64,000 nucleotides of DNA from Anastrepha obliqua (taxonomy: Eukaryota > Arthropoda > Insecta > Diptera > Tephritidae). How positions within the stretch are numbered: the first letter of the stretch is position 1; every line of letters begins with the position of its first letter. The position numbers and the translations under genes were made by a program. Location: contig NC_072893.1 of assembly GCF_027943255.1 (NCBI RefSeq), forward strand, positions 87,117,784-87,181,783, given 5' to 3'. This document shows positions 23,753 to 35,495 of the stretch, in pieces. The notes beneath the pieces are model-generated. The model saw only the letters and a program-made list of their open reading frames with translations, was not told where the DNA came from and did no database searches.

Positions 23753-24476
23753 GGGGGTAGTATGGTTAATTCGGTGTAAAACAAGCATATTTTTCGAAAT
23801 TTTTTTTGTCGACACAGTTGATTTATTCAAAATTTTAAAATTACTTCATTATAAAGTCATATTTAAAGAATATTGTGTTAAATTTTCATTGATTTTTATG
23901 AAGAAATGAGTTGGTGGCAGCGAATCTTCGCGGACGTCTCATAAAAAAGTTTTATTGCGGTGTCCCTCAGAACTCATTACTGGATCAACTAAAATCAAAA
24001 AACCAAATTGATTTCATCAGCTAATAAAGTTTCGCAGGTAACAACGTCGAATTTTTTTTTTTTTTTTTTTTTTTTTTAAAGCGCTTTAGCTTTGAAGTCA
24101 AAACACCGATTTTTCATAAAAAAAACTTGAAAACTTTGTTGTTTTAAAATATGACAAAATTAAAAAAAAAAAAAAACTCGACGTCATTACCTTGTGAATA
24201 AAGTAAAGAAACAAAAAAACCAAATTTGAAAAGAATCGGTGCAGTAGATATGAATCTACAGTGGACACCGACCGTAAAAAAGGCAAGTGTGAGAAAAACG
24301 CGTTTAAAGATTTGTGAAGCGTGAAATCCGGTTGGAGAGGTAGATACTTAATCCTTTGTGTCTTTGTCAATTTTACTCTAATGCACTTCAAACTTTCACA
24401 CAATAATCTTAAGATGTTATAGAATAATTAAAAAAAAAAAAAAAAAAATGAAAAAAAAAAATACCATACTACCCCC
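23753..24476. mobile_element. TTAA-flanked element, second family
   Basis: TTAA flanks both sides (23749-23752 and 24477-24480), with inverted tips GGGGGTAGTATGGT and complement. The tips differ from those of the 17758/21273 family. The 724 bp inside contain a long poly-T run (about 24052-24077), a poly-A run near the right end and no convincing coding frame. Confidence 0.7.
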
Positions 24477-24484
24477 TTAAAGCA

Positions 24485-25125
24485 GTTGTAGATGAGCCAC
24501 ATCTTTGCTTGGAGGTGTAATTCGAGTCGTTGTTCTAATGTGGAGTGTTTTCTAGCTGCCTGCGAACTACTGATATCTATAACTATGATTTGACAGCTGA
24601 GAATGGCAAATTTGATTGGCATTCCTGTTCAGTGTGGCAAGACAGTGTCAATCGTTTAACACTTACAAATTGTGGAAATTTTCTGAAAAAAAATTTGCGA
24701 AGCTCATAGAATGAAATATCATTTTGACGTCGTTCTCAAGTTGTTGACCTTTGTCTGTCGACTTCGTCAAAAATTTACGTAAGAATCTTGGCTTACGTGC
24801 CTATAAAATTCAGCTCGTGCAAGAATTGAAGCCAAATGACATTTTTGCTAATTTGGTTCATTTATATTTATTATTCAGATTTATTGGAAAAGTATCTAAA
24901 ATTGGACTAATCGAATGAACCTCGTAACTCGTAGCCGCGGCGGACATATACCAGATATCATATTCAAAAAATAAATGCCATGAAATTATCTAACAAAAAA
25001 ATCATTCTAACAATATTTCTGTTTTGTATTATTATTTTGAGTTATTCAGCTCTAAAAAACTCTATACAGGGGAATTGTGCAATATAGCCAACCGTTTAAA
25101 GACGTTCAGATATGGAAATTTGTCC
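24485..25125. other. Intergenic stretch, no gene seen
   Basis: A small stretch at 24490-24600 resembles mutated mariner sequence but carries no clear motif. Otherwise nothing is recognised. Confidence 0.35.
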
Positions 25126-25129
25126 TATT

Positions 25130-25600
25130 CTTCTTCTTGATTGGCGCGATAACCGCTTAAGCGATTTTGATCGAGTTTAACAAAGCGCACCGGTCGTTTT
25201 TTTCTCGTGCTAACCGGAGCCAGTTGGGAACACTAAGTGAAACCAAGTCCTTCTCTACTTGATTTTTCCAACACAGAGAAGGCCTCCTCTTCCTCTGCTA
25301 CGTCCAGCTGATACCGTATTGAATATTTTTAGAGTCGGAGTGTTTGGATCCATTCGGACGGCATCACTTAGCCAACGAAGCCGTTGGATCTTTATTCGCT
25401 GCGCTATGTCTATGTCGTCGTAAAGCTCATACAGCTCATTGTTCCATCGCCTACGACATTCGCCGTGGCCAATGTGTGAAGGTCCACAAATCTTCCGCAG
25501 AATCTTCAAACACTCCAAGGGACGTCTTATCGGACGTTGTCCAAGCTTCTGCGCATAAGAGCACAATGAGAGACTTATGAAAGGTTACTTATCTATTGGC
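25130..25600 (-). mobile_element. LINE C-terminal relic
   Basis: The minus-strand translation has RRRWNNELYELYDDIDIAQRIKIQRLRWLSDAVRMD followed by SAGRSRGRGG. This matches the tail of non-LTR elements whose consensus carries 'ELY.LY...D....IK..RLRWLGH..RM'. It is 5'-truncated and eroded. Confidence 0.6.
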
Positions 25601-25624
25601 TTCGATAAAATAAATATTCCCCAC

Positions 25625-26225
25625 ACCAGCGTTTGAAACACGCCCCAAATCTATTATTTATTATTAGGTGGAGGTGGTACATGTTTCACAGTCGCCTTTT
25701 TATTCTTCAGCTCAAATTGATTATCGATCATTCTGCAGACATACTACTTCTTATGTGCAATTCGCCCATGGAAGTTATGTTTTTCCAACACTTTTCGAAC
25801 TGTTGCATCAGAACCCATTTTATTAGTGTTTTTATTTAAAAATATTTAAATGCTATGACTGCAACAAAGGATTTTTTCTTAACTTCGTTTCGATCATTAA
25901 GTTTCTTTCCTTGGCCTAGGTAGCTTTTATTTGCAATCGAACCACTTTTGTGTTTTCTAATTACGTTCATTAAAGTACCGATTTTTTTTATATTTTTTCT
26001 CTTTTCTTGCAATTTAACCGTCTGTCGGCGTTTCTCTTTAATTGCCTATTTTCCTGTTTGACCCATTCCTGATCCTGACCCATTATGCAGGAACTATGTT
26101 TATCACTTTAAAATTTGTAGTAAACTAAAACTGTACCGCTTTTTTCGAAATAAAATTAAATTTCCGGTTTGAAAATCTGCTTTAAATTTGAACACTGCAT
26201 ATGTACGATCAAGCGTTTGTGTCAC
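25625..26225. other. Intergenic stretch, no gene seen
   Basis: No gene or clear repeat was found between the LINE relic and the 40-bp TIR element. Confidence 0.4.
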
Positions 26226-26228
26226 TAT

Positions 26229-27962
26229 ATATCGCTCATTTGCTGCAACGTCGTCATAACTCAAAAATTGTGATTTTACAGGAGACGCATTTTTCAGTTT
26301 TTAAATTGTTTTATACTATATATATTAAAATTGTATATGAAAAGAAGATTGTGGTCAAATTTGCTGAAATAGGATCTGGTTAAGACGTATATGTAAATTA
26401 AAGGTTGAAATGCATAATTGACTTTTTTCTGTAGCATCAAAAGTACTCCGAGTTTTTCTTATGACGTTGTTGCTGCAAAAATAGGTTTTATGGTCTGACA
26501 TAATTAAAATTGTGACGTTACTGCAAATAACAAAAAGTTTTATAGCTGAAAACCTATTGCAAATTCTGACTTGTGACTGTATTATATTTGCACCTTACTA
26601 AACATTATAAGAGAAAAAAATATGGATATTAAATAAAATTTATTGCATTCATTGCATATTTTATTGTAACATAAAAATTAACATATTACTTCAGGTAAAA
26701 AAATAAAGAAACATAAATTCACGTAAAAAATAATATTCATTTTAAATAAAAAAATGAATTGAATAAGGATTAACATTGCTCGTAAAAAGGTGTATAATAC
26801 TTAGGAATGTGATTTTTTTGTCTTCATAGCCAAATCCCAGTATGATCTAAAAATTACCATCCGTTCCTCTTCTGTAAATTTTTCAAAACATTTTCGCTTA
26901 CACTTCTCTGTACATGGAGGCTCAATTTTTCTCCCTTTTCGAACTTTTTGACACGTAGACCTCATTTTGTATTCTTTTCCACTATTTCTCAACTTTTTGT
27001 TTACATTTCTCACCCAATTACTCTCATTTCGTTTACGCCTTACTCCTTTTTTAGTGGACTCGTTAAAATCATCGGAGTTTCGACACGGGTTGTGTTAGCC
27101 TCAGAACTGTCTGATGTTGAATTTGGTTCGCAGTGACTGTTACTCTTACTGACAATATCGGGTAGAATGTATGTGGTATCACGTACGGAATCGTCATCAT
27201 CCTCAGAAAATGAGCTCGAGCTTACTGAGTCTGATTTCATTTCAACAAAATTCACTGTTGATGTACTTTTTATCTGGCATTCTTTACCCTTTCTATCTTG
27301 TTTTTTTAAAGCCATTCCCACCATTTTGACGGATCGAGAATTAGTTTCCATTATTTTTTGGTTGAAAATGACAACAATACTGACATAAATGGAAATAATT
27401 CATATCAAATAATTTATATTTAAAAAATATTTAGTGCAAGAATGTCATAACAGTGAATAGTTCTTTAATACACTATTGCTTCACTAATACATCTTATTTG
27501 TAATAGTGTTTCAAGACAAAATAGTACTGAAATAAAAATTATTATTTTCTGCAAAAACGTCATAACACTCAAAAACACTACAGGAATTCACTCAAATTTT
27601 TACATGCACAAAGTCACATCTGAAAATAATGCAATATACACGATAGAGAAAGAGATATAAAAGTTAACTTACCTTTTATTAATATTGTCACAAAACGAAA
27701 TATGACACTTTTCTAGAGAACTTCACGATGTTAACCACACAAAAGCCGACGCACAACTGAGATAATACGTTGTTGCAAATACGACGCAATAGGATATGTA
27801 ATTAGAGCGAAAGGCATCTATCGCGATGCTGCGTGAAATGTTAAAACTTCGGATATAATACTTTGTCAGTTGATCAAACATATTATTTCCGATATATTAC
27901 TGATGTTAACTAAAATTTTGCGATTTTTGAGTTATGACGACGTTGCAGCAAATGAGCGATAT
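26229..27962 (-). mobile_element. Unclassified TIR element with 40-bp perfect inverted repeats
   Basis: The ends 26229-26268 and 27923-27962 are exact reverse complements over 40 bp (ATATCGCTCATTTGCTGCAA...). The subterminal regions repeat variants of 'GTCATAAC' and 'gttgctgcaaa' (for example near 26462 and 27562). The interior carries a broken minus-strand gene (26801-27351). The total is about 1.73 kb. No transposase catalytic motif is visible, so it may be non-autonomous or of an unfamiliar class. Confidence 0.7.
26801..27351 (-). pseudogene. Broken TE gene: acidic region plus Cys-rich domain
   Basis: Two minus-strand frames form one ancestral protein. The first (27351-27040) is Ser/Asp/Glu-rich (SSSSFSEDDDDS). 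The second (to 26801) is basic and Cys-rich: RKRNESNWVRNVNKKLRNSG, then PPCTEKCKRKCFEKFTEEER and IFRSYWDL. They are offset by one base in the A-run near 27047, which places a stop after SPLKKE. The basic/Cys segment resembles an N-terminal domain I recall from repeat-associated insect proteins, but I cannot name it. It lies inside the 26229-27962 TIR element. Confidence 0.45.
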
Positions 27963-27964
27963 GT

Positions 27965-28238
27965 ACTTATATATAAACACATACATATATATACATACAT
28001 ACATATCCTTTTACAATAATCGCAGCAAAATTCGATGTAAAATTTTTGTCGTTTCAAAATATTCTCCATGTTTTTCAAAATATTCTCCTTGAAGTAAATA
28101 TTTATACTTCTGCATTCGCTTGCACCATTTTTCAAAGCACTTATATCTACTTTATCACTTAGAAGTGGATACCTTCAAAGCGAGCTATTTGTTAACAGCT
28201 TCTTCAGGCATTAAAAAACGTTGACATTTTATTTTCGA
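27965..28238. other. Intergenic, microsatellite-like
   Basis: A 'tacatacatacata' run at about 27975-28005, followed by AT-rich sequence. No gene is visible. Confidence 0.4.
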
Positions 28239-28239
28239 T

Positions 28240-28660
28240 TTTCTGGAGCAATAAGAATTCAGAAATCTTTAGTTGCCAAATCATGGCTGTAAGGCGAATT
28301 ACCCATTAATTTGATATTTTGAGTGCTAAAGAACTCTCTAGCGTGAGCCAATAGCTCGCATTGTCTTGCTGAAGGATGATTCGTCTTCGATGGTTGGTTT
28401 TCCTTAATTCCCCGAAAACTTCTGGCAATCAAATGGTTGTGCAGCACTCAGAACTGGCTGTTTTAAGTTCCTCTAGTGGTGCAGTTGTGTCATGACCAGA
28501 TTTTCCGGAAAAACAGACGACCTTTTGATGTGAGGTGCTTTTTCGGCAAACAACTTTCATTGGACTAAACTCGTCTTGGAACATCCGTACTGCCGGCACA
28601 CATGTCGATCTTGCGTTATCAACTGACGCGCAGCATCGATTGTTTCTGGCTCAGCAAGCG
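28240..28660 (-). mobile_element. Mariner relic (same type as 59252 element)
   Basis: Minus-strand pieces match the transposase at 59426-60447. An N-terminal piece is EPETIDAARQLITQDRHV (near 28655-28600). C-terminal pieces are FSTQNIKLMGNSPYSHDLATKDF (near 28320-28259) and RSFRGIKENQPS. The middle is lost and frames are broken. Confidence 0.6.
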
Positions 28661-28854
28661 ATTTTGAACCTTAATGATTATTATTATTTTTTTATTCGAT
28701 TATTATTATTTTTTTTTATGTTGGTATACTTGTTTCGAAGATATGTTCACGGTTTTAGCAATATAGCATTTTTAGTTTGTTTGTGAGAGGCATAAACAAG
28801 ACAAATGTTTTGCGTGTTCGGTGATTATCTGCTATCGACTTTTGGCTCTCCTCG

Positions 28855-29481
28855 ACTCTTTCACTGGGACGATTGTGCTTTGGTTTCGATGTCATAACCA
28901 TATATCCATGATTCGTCACCAGTTATGACTCTTTTAAGCAAATCTGGATCATCGTTGACGTCATTCAACAATTCCTGAGCGATACTCATGCGATGTAGTT
29001 TTTGGTAGAAATTCAGTAATTTCGGGAACGAACTTCGCTGCCACACGCTTCATGCCCAACATTTCCGAAAAGCTTGCATGACATAAGCCAACCGACATGC
29101 CGACATCCTCAGCAACTTCTCTAATTGCGATTCGACTATTCTCCATAACAATTTTCTTCACTTTCTCAACCTTTTCATCAGTTGCTGATGTGCTGGCGCG
29201 TCCAGAGCGAGCGTCATCATTCACTTCTTCTCGACCTTCTGTGAAAAGCTTGTACCACCTGTAAACATATTTTTGATTCCGAGTACTCTCCCCGTATGCC
29301 ACTGTCAACATTTCAAGAGTTTTTGAGCACTTAATTCCATTTTTTACACAAAATTTTATGCAACTTCTTTGATCCATTACATATCTTCGAGACGAGTGTA
29401 CCAACATAAAAAAAATAATAATCGAAAGTCGAATGTACGTAGCCCGCGAAATTTATCATATTATTTTTTGAACACACCTCG
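28855..29481 (-). mobile_element. Mariner relic, N-terminal half
   Basis: The frame 29407-28961 gives QRSCIKFCVKNGIKCSKTLEML...YRWYKLFTEGREEV...GRASTS, the DNA-binding half of a mariner transposase. A frameshift leads into LLNDVNDDPDLLKRVITGDESWIYGYD, with the first catalytic Asp. A mariner-like tip (complement ACGAGGTGTGTTCAAAA) ends at 29481 next to TA. The second half is absent. Confidence 0.75.
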
Positions 29482-29639
29482 TATGTGTTGGCAAGCAATT
29501 TTTCAAAATTAAAGGTAATTATTGCATACATAATATTCATACATATAAAGGGTCTTTCAGGCTTCACTATTTTTACATTATTTAAAAGTTACATTACATA
29601 CCATGGTCACGTCTACAGGCTGTCACACCATAATTAAAA

Positions 29640-30210
29640 TTTTCAAAGTTTCGTTCATAATTTATTGCACTGAGTTCAGCAATCTGGATTCGAATGCTAT
29701 ATTTCTTCCAAACTTATTCAAGTAGACTTTACTTTTCAAAAAAACCCCACAACAAAAGTAGTTAGTCCGCATGATCCAGATAGCCAGTTTATGCCATTGC
29801 GTGAAATTAGTCCACTGGGAACCTTAGGTGACAGTAATGCAAAGTTTCCCGTGTTGTGTGACCTTTGGCTCCATCCAGGTGAAAATGAAGATCATCTTTG
29901 TCTATTTTTTCAATCGCAGGCCACAAAACATAACCATTAAGCTGTCTATAGCGATGCCCATTCACAGTAACAGATCTTCCATTTACATCTTCGAAGAAAA
30001 ACGGGCCAATTATTTCACCAGCCCAAAAACCAGACCAAATAGTACATTTTAGTGAATGTAATGATTTTTCTGAAATTAGTCGATGGTCTTCTTTTCAGGT
30101 GCGGCTATTTTGTTTGTTGACGATTTCATCCATTTATAGTACAGCAACATAAAAATATGGTCGAAGCAATACAATACTTGCCGCATCTTTTATTAAATTT
30201 GCCATGTTGC
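29640..30210 (-). mobile_element. DD41D-type mariner relic
   Basis: Minus-strand reading shows, in order, DEIVNKQNSRT, LISEKSLHSLKCTIWSGFWAGEIIGPFFFEDVNG, VTVNGHRYRQ and LHFHLDGA. These align with the element at 7504-8305 (VNKQNCRIW, WAEGIIGPYFFKNEAG, VTVNGERYR, QQDGATCHT). Frames are broken and no TIRs were found. Confidence 0.65.
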
Positions 30211-30214
30211 ACGT

Positions 30215-30538
30215 TCACTCGTTCTGATTTGTTTGTTTTCTTTCCGCTGTCCAAATTCTGATTTTTTTATTTTTTTGTTTTATTAACACTTCTTAGCCTT
30301 TTAGCTTTTTTAGCATTGTTCTACAGTGCTACTAGTATATCATATATAAAAGGATACTAATAGACAAGTTTCGATTGATAATTTATCTTGTTTATACGCG
30401 CACTCGCTCTCCATAAGGTCTACAACCGTTGTGAGTTTTAATCGTCTTCGAGAAGAATTCAGCTGAAGTGAGCTGCGTGCTGCATCGTCGGCATGATATT
30501 TTAGATGCTGTTTGTGAGCTATGGCGAAGCATTTACTT
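30215..30538. other. Intergenic stretch, no gene seen
   Basis: AT-rich with poly-T runs. Nothing is recognised. Confidence 0.4.
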
Positions 30539-30539
30539 A

Positions 30540-31560
30540 AGTGATAGTTGGTATGTTAAGATCACGAACATTCGAAGCTGCATACAGATGCCAACGATTA
30601 TTCCAGTACTCAAAGCAATTTTCAAACGCATTTAAAAAGATCTTCTTCAGCTCCTTCAGCAAATTCTCCTTAATGGCCTCTATCGACTCAAAGTGGCGTC
30701 CGCGGAGTCACAGGAGGCTAAATCCGGTGAATACCGGGGTTGTTCGTTGATATTTGTCGAGTTTTTGGTCAAAAAAGTGTTCACAATATGAGACTTGTGA
30801 GACGGTGCGTTATCATGGTGCAATATCTATGAGTTTTCTCTCCACAAATTGGACCATCTTCTACGCACATTCTCTCTCAAAGAAGTCTGGAAGGCGCATA
30901 ACTTCCAAATAATATTCAAATAATGAATTCCGAGTGCACAACACCATGATAATCAATGAAAACGAGTAGCATGACTTTCACTTTTGACAGACTTTGACGT
31001 GGGTTTTTGGGTTTCGGCTCATGCGGATAGCGCCATTCAGCCGCCTGTTAACTGGTTTGCATGTCAAACTCATGTACCCATATCTCATCACATGGTTATG
31101 ATGCGCTGGATAAACGTTGGGTCCGAATTCACTTGCTCAAGCATGTCCTCAGCCACCTTCTTCCGATCAATTTTTTGGAAGAAATTGATCTCTCTTGGAA
31201 GAAGTCGACCAACCACGCGTCTCATGCCCGATTGATGGTGTAAAATGTTCCGAATCGATTCGTGAGACACGCTAAGATTACGAGCTAGCTCCCTCAAACT
31301 TAAATGATGGCTTTCCAACACCATTTCCTTGACTTTGTCGACGTTTTCATCCGTTGAAGACGTTGATGGGCGACCAGATCGGGTCAAACCTTCTACGACT
31401 TCTCGGTCCTCTGCAAAAGCCTTATCCACTCGTATACCCGTGGCTCGTGTCATAGGCTTTCTGTGGCAATTTCAATGATTCGGCACATGAAATCCCGTTC
31501 AAAACTTAACGTTCAAAAATTTAAGACAAATTCTTTGCTCGATATTTTTATCCATAGTGA
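30540..31560 (-). mobile_element. Mariner relic, near full span
   Basis: The frame 31453-31088 reads VVEGLTRSGRPSTSSTDENVDKVKEMVLESHHLSLRELARNLSVS..LLPREINFFQKIDRKKVAEDMLEQVNSDPTFIQRIIT, the N-terminal half up to just before the first catalytic Asp. Broken downstream sequence to about 30540 resembles the second half (for example around 30960-30900 and 30720-30650). It belongs to the same broad type as the element at 33603. Confidence 0.65.
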
Positions 31561-31564
31561 AAAT

Positions 31565-32720
31565 CGCAGAGCACACCCGCGGTTGACTGATATAATTAAA
31601 TGCCCAAAACAAGCTAATTGACAGATCACGCTCAAACTCAGCGACACTGTAGAGGACAGTTGTATCAACATTCCAGCAAAAAAATGTAGACATATGTGTA
31701 ATGCGCGCTTTTTAAACTCCCTATATTTTTTGACAGAATGTATTTATGAAGTATGGCGTTTACTATGCTCCGCAGGAATTTGTTTTGTAGACGTTTTTGT
31801 AGACACATATACGCTTTATATATGTAAATATGATATCTTTACCTTAAGTATGAGTATATTCGCCATGTGAAATGTATTTTCCGAAATGCCTATGGACTGA
31901 TTTCCAGATGAGCCACTAGAAGCAGTTGCCTTTGGATTATGTATTTTTGATAACAACCGATTACGCACAATAAAAATACTTAGTTGCAGGTGTTTAGTCA
32001 ACAATTAGTAAAATCTAATCAATAAATTGTTCTAATCAATAGATTCGTTACTTAAAAAATTTATGATAATAATTGCCTGTTCGGCTTAAATTCGAAATAC
32101 TTAATTAGATCAAAGAAGTGTGGTAACGAAACCAGTTGACATTTTGAAGGGCTTTAATTCGGATGTGTTCTGTGGTGGAATTCGGCGATGCGTTCCGATA
32201 TACTATTTGAGTGAAAACTTTTCGGTTACGTGAAGGATTAGCGCAAAGGTCTTTTATTTTTTTAGTTTTACAAAGCCACACAAAAACAAAATGACAAGTA
32301 TGTGCATATTATGTATATAAATACTTACGCCTTTGTTCCTATTTTTTTGTCTACAATTTTACAGCAATTAATTATGGTGTAAAGCAATAAACCCATCAAA
32401 GCTAAGATTTACAAAATCTGAAGATTTTTAAAGTGTTATGTGGGAAAAACTTTTATAATTTTTTTGGTTACAAGCCTGTTTCCCTCACTCAAAATAACTT
32501 TTTTTGTTTTCTATTCAAAAAAAAGTCTTTCAAAAACATATTTGATTAATTTTAGAGAGGATTGAAATTAGTGGCAGTCCATGTTATGATCAGTATGAAT
32601 GCTTCAGAAGCAGAGATTTTCATGCCACAGCAAATAATGGATAGTACTTCGAAACGTAAATATGTAATCACTTTTTTAAGATTGCGCCTTAAGCTTTAAA
32701 TTAGATTTTTAAATTTGTGG
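31565..32720. other. Intergenic stretch, no gene seen
   Basis: No coding frame or repeat was recognised over about 1.1 kb. Confidence 0.4.
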
Positions 32721-32726
32721 AACTAG

Positions 32727-32885
32727 ATATAATTGGAACGTACAACCTTAGTTGGTTGTTTAACCGAGCGCACAAATGGAGTTACCAGTGGAGCCGCTTG
32801 TGAACTGCAGATGGTTTCTATGAAAAGTTTTTTTATAGCAGTAATAAAATCGAAAGTTTACCATTGTTTATCGCAAGGCAATTTC
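32727..32885 (-). mobile_element. SINE, strongly diverged copy
   Basis: Reverse-orientation SINE body ('ataattggaacgtacaacc...gtttaaccgagc...gaactgcagatgg...ttaccattgtttatcg') with many substitutions. The head is absent. Confidence 0.55.
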
Positions 32886-33242
32886 AAATACTTAGTTCCC
32901 TTGCATTGACCGTTTTACCATAAAGTAGTGCTTTACATAGTAGGTACTATATCTGTTGAATATTTATTATTCTTATATTTTTTTGTATATGGTACTTACC
33001 TACATTTAAAGATTAGTTACATCGCACACATTTTGGATGCATTAGAGTTTATCTCTCTTTTATATACTGTGTTGTTCAATGAGTTTTGCTGTTCGATAAG
33101 GGAGAGCGTTACTTCTACCCTACATTTGTTTGTGTTATGTTCGTACACTCTTCATATGAACGTATGCGAAGTTTCAGTTCAATCTGTCAATTCGTTCTTT
33201 GTTTACAATCCTTTTAGTAACGACATATCCCATTATCTTCTA

Positions 33243-33600
33243 GAATGAAAAAAATCAAGTATCAAGCAGTGATTGAATATCTATTTATGGAAGGTTTAAA
33301 AGCAAAGCTTCAGAAATTTGCTGTTGAATGTGTATAAGGACTTTTCGCCATCAATTAATACAGTGGAAAGATGAATTTAAACGTGGTAGTAAAAGCCTTG
33401 AAGAGGGGCCACATCAAGGACGTCCGAAAACAGCAACAACACCAGAAATCGAAGAAAAAATACAGGACATCGTATTGGAAAATCGTCGACTGACTGAAAA
33501 AAATTGTGTAAAAGCCCTAGGCATCTCACTGGGCAGTTTAAGCAATTTTTGACTGTATTGTAATGGGTTTCAGAGAGTTGTATGTACAATGGGTGCAAAA
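33243..33600 (+). mobile_element. Mariner relic, N-terminal piece
   Basis: The plus strand reads MKKIKYQAVIEYLFMEGL at 33244 and, after frameshifts, WKDEFKRGSKSLEEGPHQGRPKTATTPEIEEKIQDIVLENRRLTEKNCVKALGISLGS. This is a mariner transposase DNA-binding region distinct from the neighbouring element at 33603. It ends where that element begins. Confidence 0.6.
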
Positions 33601-33602
33601 TA

Positions 33603-34879
33603 CATGTGGGCAAAAAGTAAGGTGAATTTATTTGTCAAAGTTCGCGGGATTAAAATTTCGCTCTAGTTATTTTTTTCATGAGTTGACAGCACTGTTAATA
33701 ACATCTGGGCCAACTTTCATGTGAATATCATTATCAGTAATATATTTACGCTTGTGTTTACCAAACGACCAAGAGTGCATTTTTCGATTTTTACAATGTC
33801 TGATTTGATTGAGCAGAGAAGTGCCATCAAATTTTGTTTGCGGAATGAAATTTCGGCTGCGGAAACGTTTAGCATGTTGCAGAAGGCATTTGGTTATCCG
33901 ACCATGTCGCAGAAAAATGTTTATAAGTGGTACAAAGACTTCAAAGAAGGTCGAGAACGTGTTGATGACTTGGAGCGCTCCGGACGACCATCGACGTCAA
34001 CAGATGACCAACACGTCAATAAAGTGAAGGAGTTAGTGCTCAAAAATCGTCGGTTGACTATTAAAGACCTTACTGATATGATCGGAATATCTGAAGGATC
34101 TGTGAAAACCATTTTGAAAGACCATTTGGGCCTACGAAAAGTCAAATCTCGTTTGGTACCGAAAACTCTCAATTTCTTGGAAAAAAGTCGTCGCGTTGAT
34201 GTGTGTGAAACAATGCTTTCAGACTATCAGGACAAGCTCAAATGCATCATTACGGGAGATGAGACTTGGATTTATGCTTCCGACCCTGAAACAACCGACC
34301 AATCAAGCGAATATCGTACTAAAGGCGAGGCCAGACCGAAAAAAGCACGTCAAAGTCATTCAAAAATAAAGGTCATGATGACAGTTTTTTTCGATTTTCG
34401 TGGTGTGGTGCACTATGAATTCCTTCCACCTGGCCAAACTGTTAATAAGGAATATTTTTTGAGCGTTATGCGTCGTTTACGTAAAGCAATTCGTCTAAAA
34501 AGACCAGAATTATGGGCCAACAACTCTTGGTTTTTGCATCACCATAATGCAGCGTCTCACACTGCACTCGTTCTTCGTGACCATTTCGCCAAAAATTCCA
34601 CGCATATCGTTCCGCAACCACCGTATTCGCCTGATTTGGCTCCGTGTGACTTCTGGCTATTCCCAAAACTCAAGAAACTCCGGGGAACGCGTTTCGAGTC
34701 GACTGAGGAGATAAAAGCTGAATCGAAGAAGGTGCTGATGGCTATACCGGAAATGGACTATTTGGCATGTTTCGGGGATTGAAAAATCGTTGGCATAAGT
34801 GTATTTCATCGAGAGGGGATTATTTTGAAGGGGATGAAATTGATTTTACAACCAAATTCACCTTACTTTTTGCCCGCAG
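33603..34879 (+). mobile_element. Mariner element with mutated catalytic Asp
   Basis: The element is 1277 bp, flanked by TA, with ~27-bp inverted ends (GGGCAAAAAGTAAGGTGAAT). The transposase most likely starts at the ATG at 33796 (MSDLIEQRSAIKFC). It runs through GRPSTSTDDQHVNKVKELVLKNRRLT and CIITGDETWIYASD to QPPYSPDLAPCDFWLFPKL. The second catalytic position reads HHHNAASHT where HHDNAxxHT is expected, so Asp is replaced by His. One base is lost near 34780, giving a premature TGA about 25 codons before the usual end. The ends are intact, so it could still be a substrate. Confidence 0.85.
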
Positions 34880-35022
34880 TATAATAGGTAACTTTTGGCA
34901 AAACTAACATTCGTTTCTGGCCCCCCTGTATATATGTAAGTACACATATGTATGTAGAGTTGGGTAATTTAAAAAAAAAACTCTTGTTCTTGTTAGACAC
35001 CACTTAATTACTACAGTTAGTA

Positions 35023-35401
35023 AAGGGTGGTTAAGTTTCAAGGGCCGGTGTTGATTGTGAATAAAACATAATTTTTTTAGGAAATTATTGTCATTTCTCT
35101 TTATTATGATAATACTGGTCTAGCTCAATTACGTATAGAATAAAATATTGGCCAAATGGCCGCCCTGGCCTCGGCGGCACACCTCCTCCGATGGTCCAAA
35201 TTTTCGATGACGCTGAGGCATAATTGAGGTTCTATGCCGTTAATGTGCCGAATTATCTCATCCATTAGCTCTTAAATTGTTGCTGGCTTGTCGACGTACA
35301 TCTTTTCTTTCAAATAACCCCAAACAAAGAAGTCCAACGGGGTCGTTGACGTTTAGGTGTGGTTCACATTCAACATCGGCCCTTGAAATTTAACCACCCT
35401 T
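35023..35401 (-). mobile_element. Internally deleted mariner-like element, 379 bp
   Basis: TA flanks both sides. Inverted ends of about 50 bp begin AAGGGTGGTTAAGTTTCAAG. The interior keeps only a decayed minus-strand transposase C-terminus (FVWGYLKEKMYVDKPATI, then FGPSEEV). It lies just upstream of the first recognised NPC1b exon. Confidence 0.75.
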
Positions 35402-35495
35402 TAGTTTCGGTGCTAATCCATTTTGAATACTTTCATATATAAAAAATTTCGCTCAATTTTTTTCCGGTAAAATGAAATTCATTCTTATCTTACAG

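Noticed and set aside
24052..24077. Long poly-T run as a LINE tail
   Set aside because: It lies inside the TTAA element 23753-24476 and has no adjacent reverse-transcriptase sequence.
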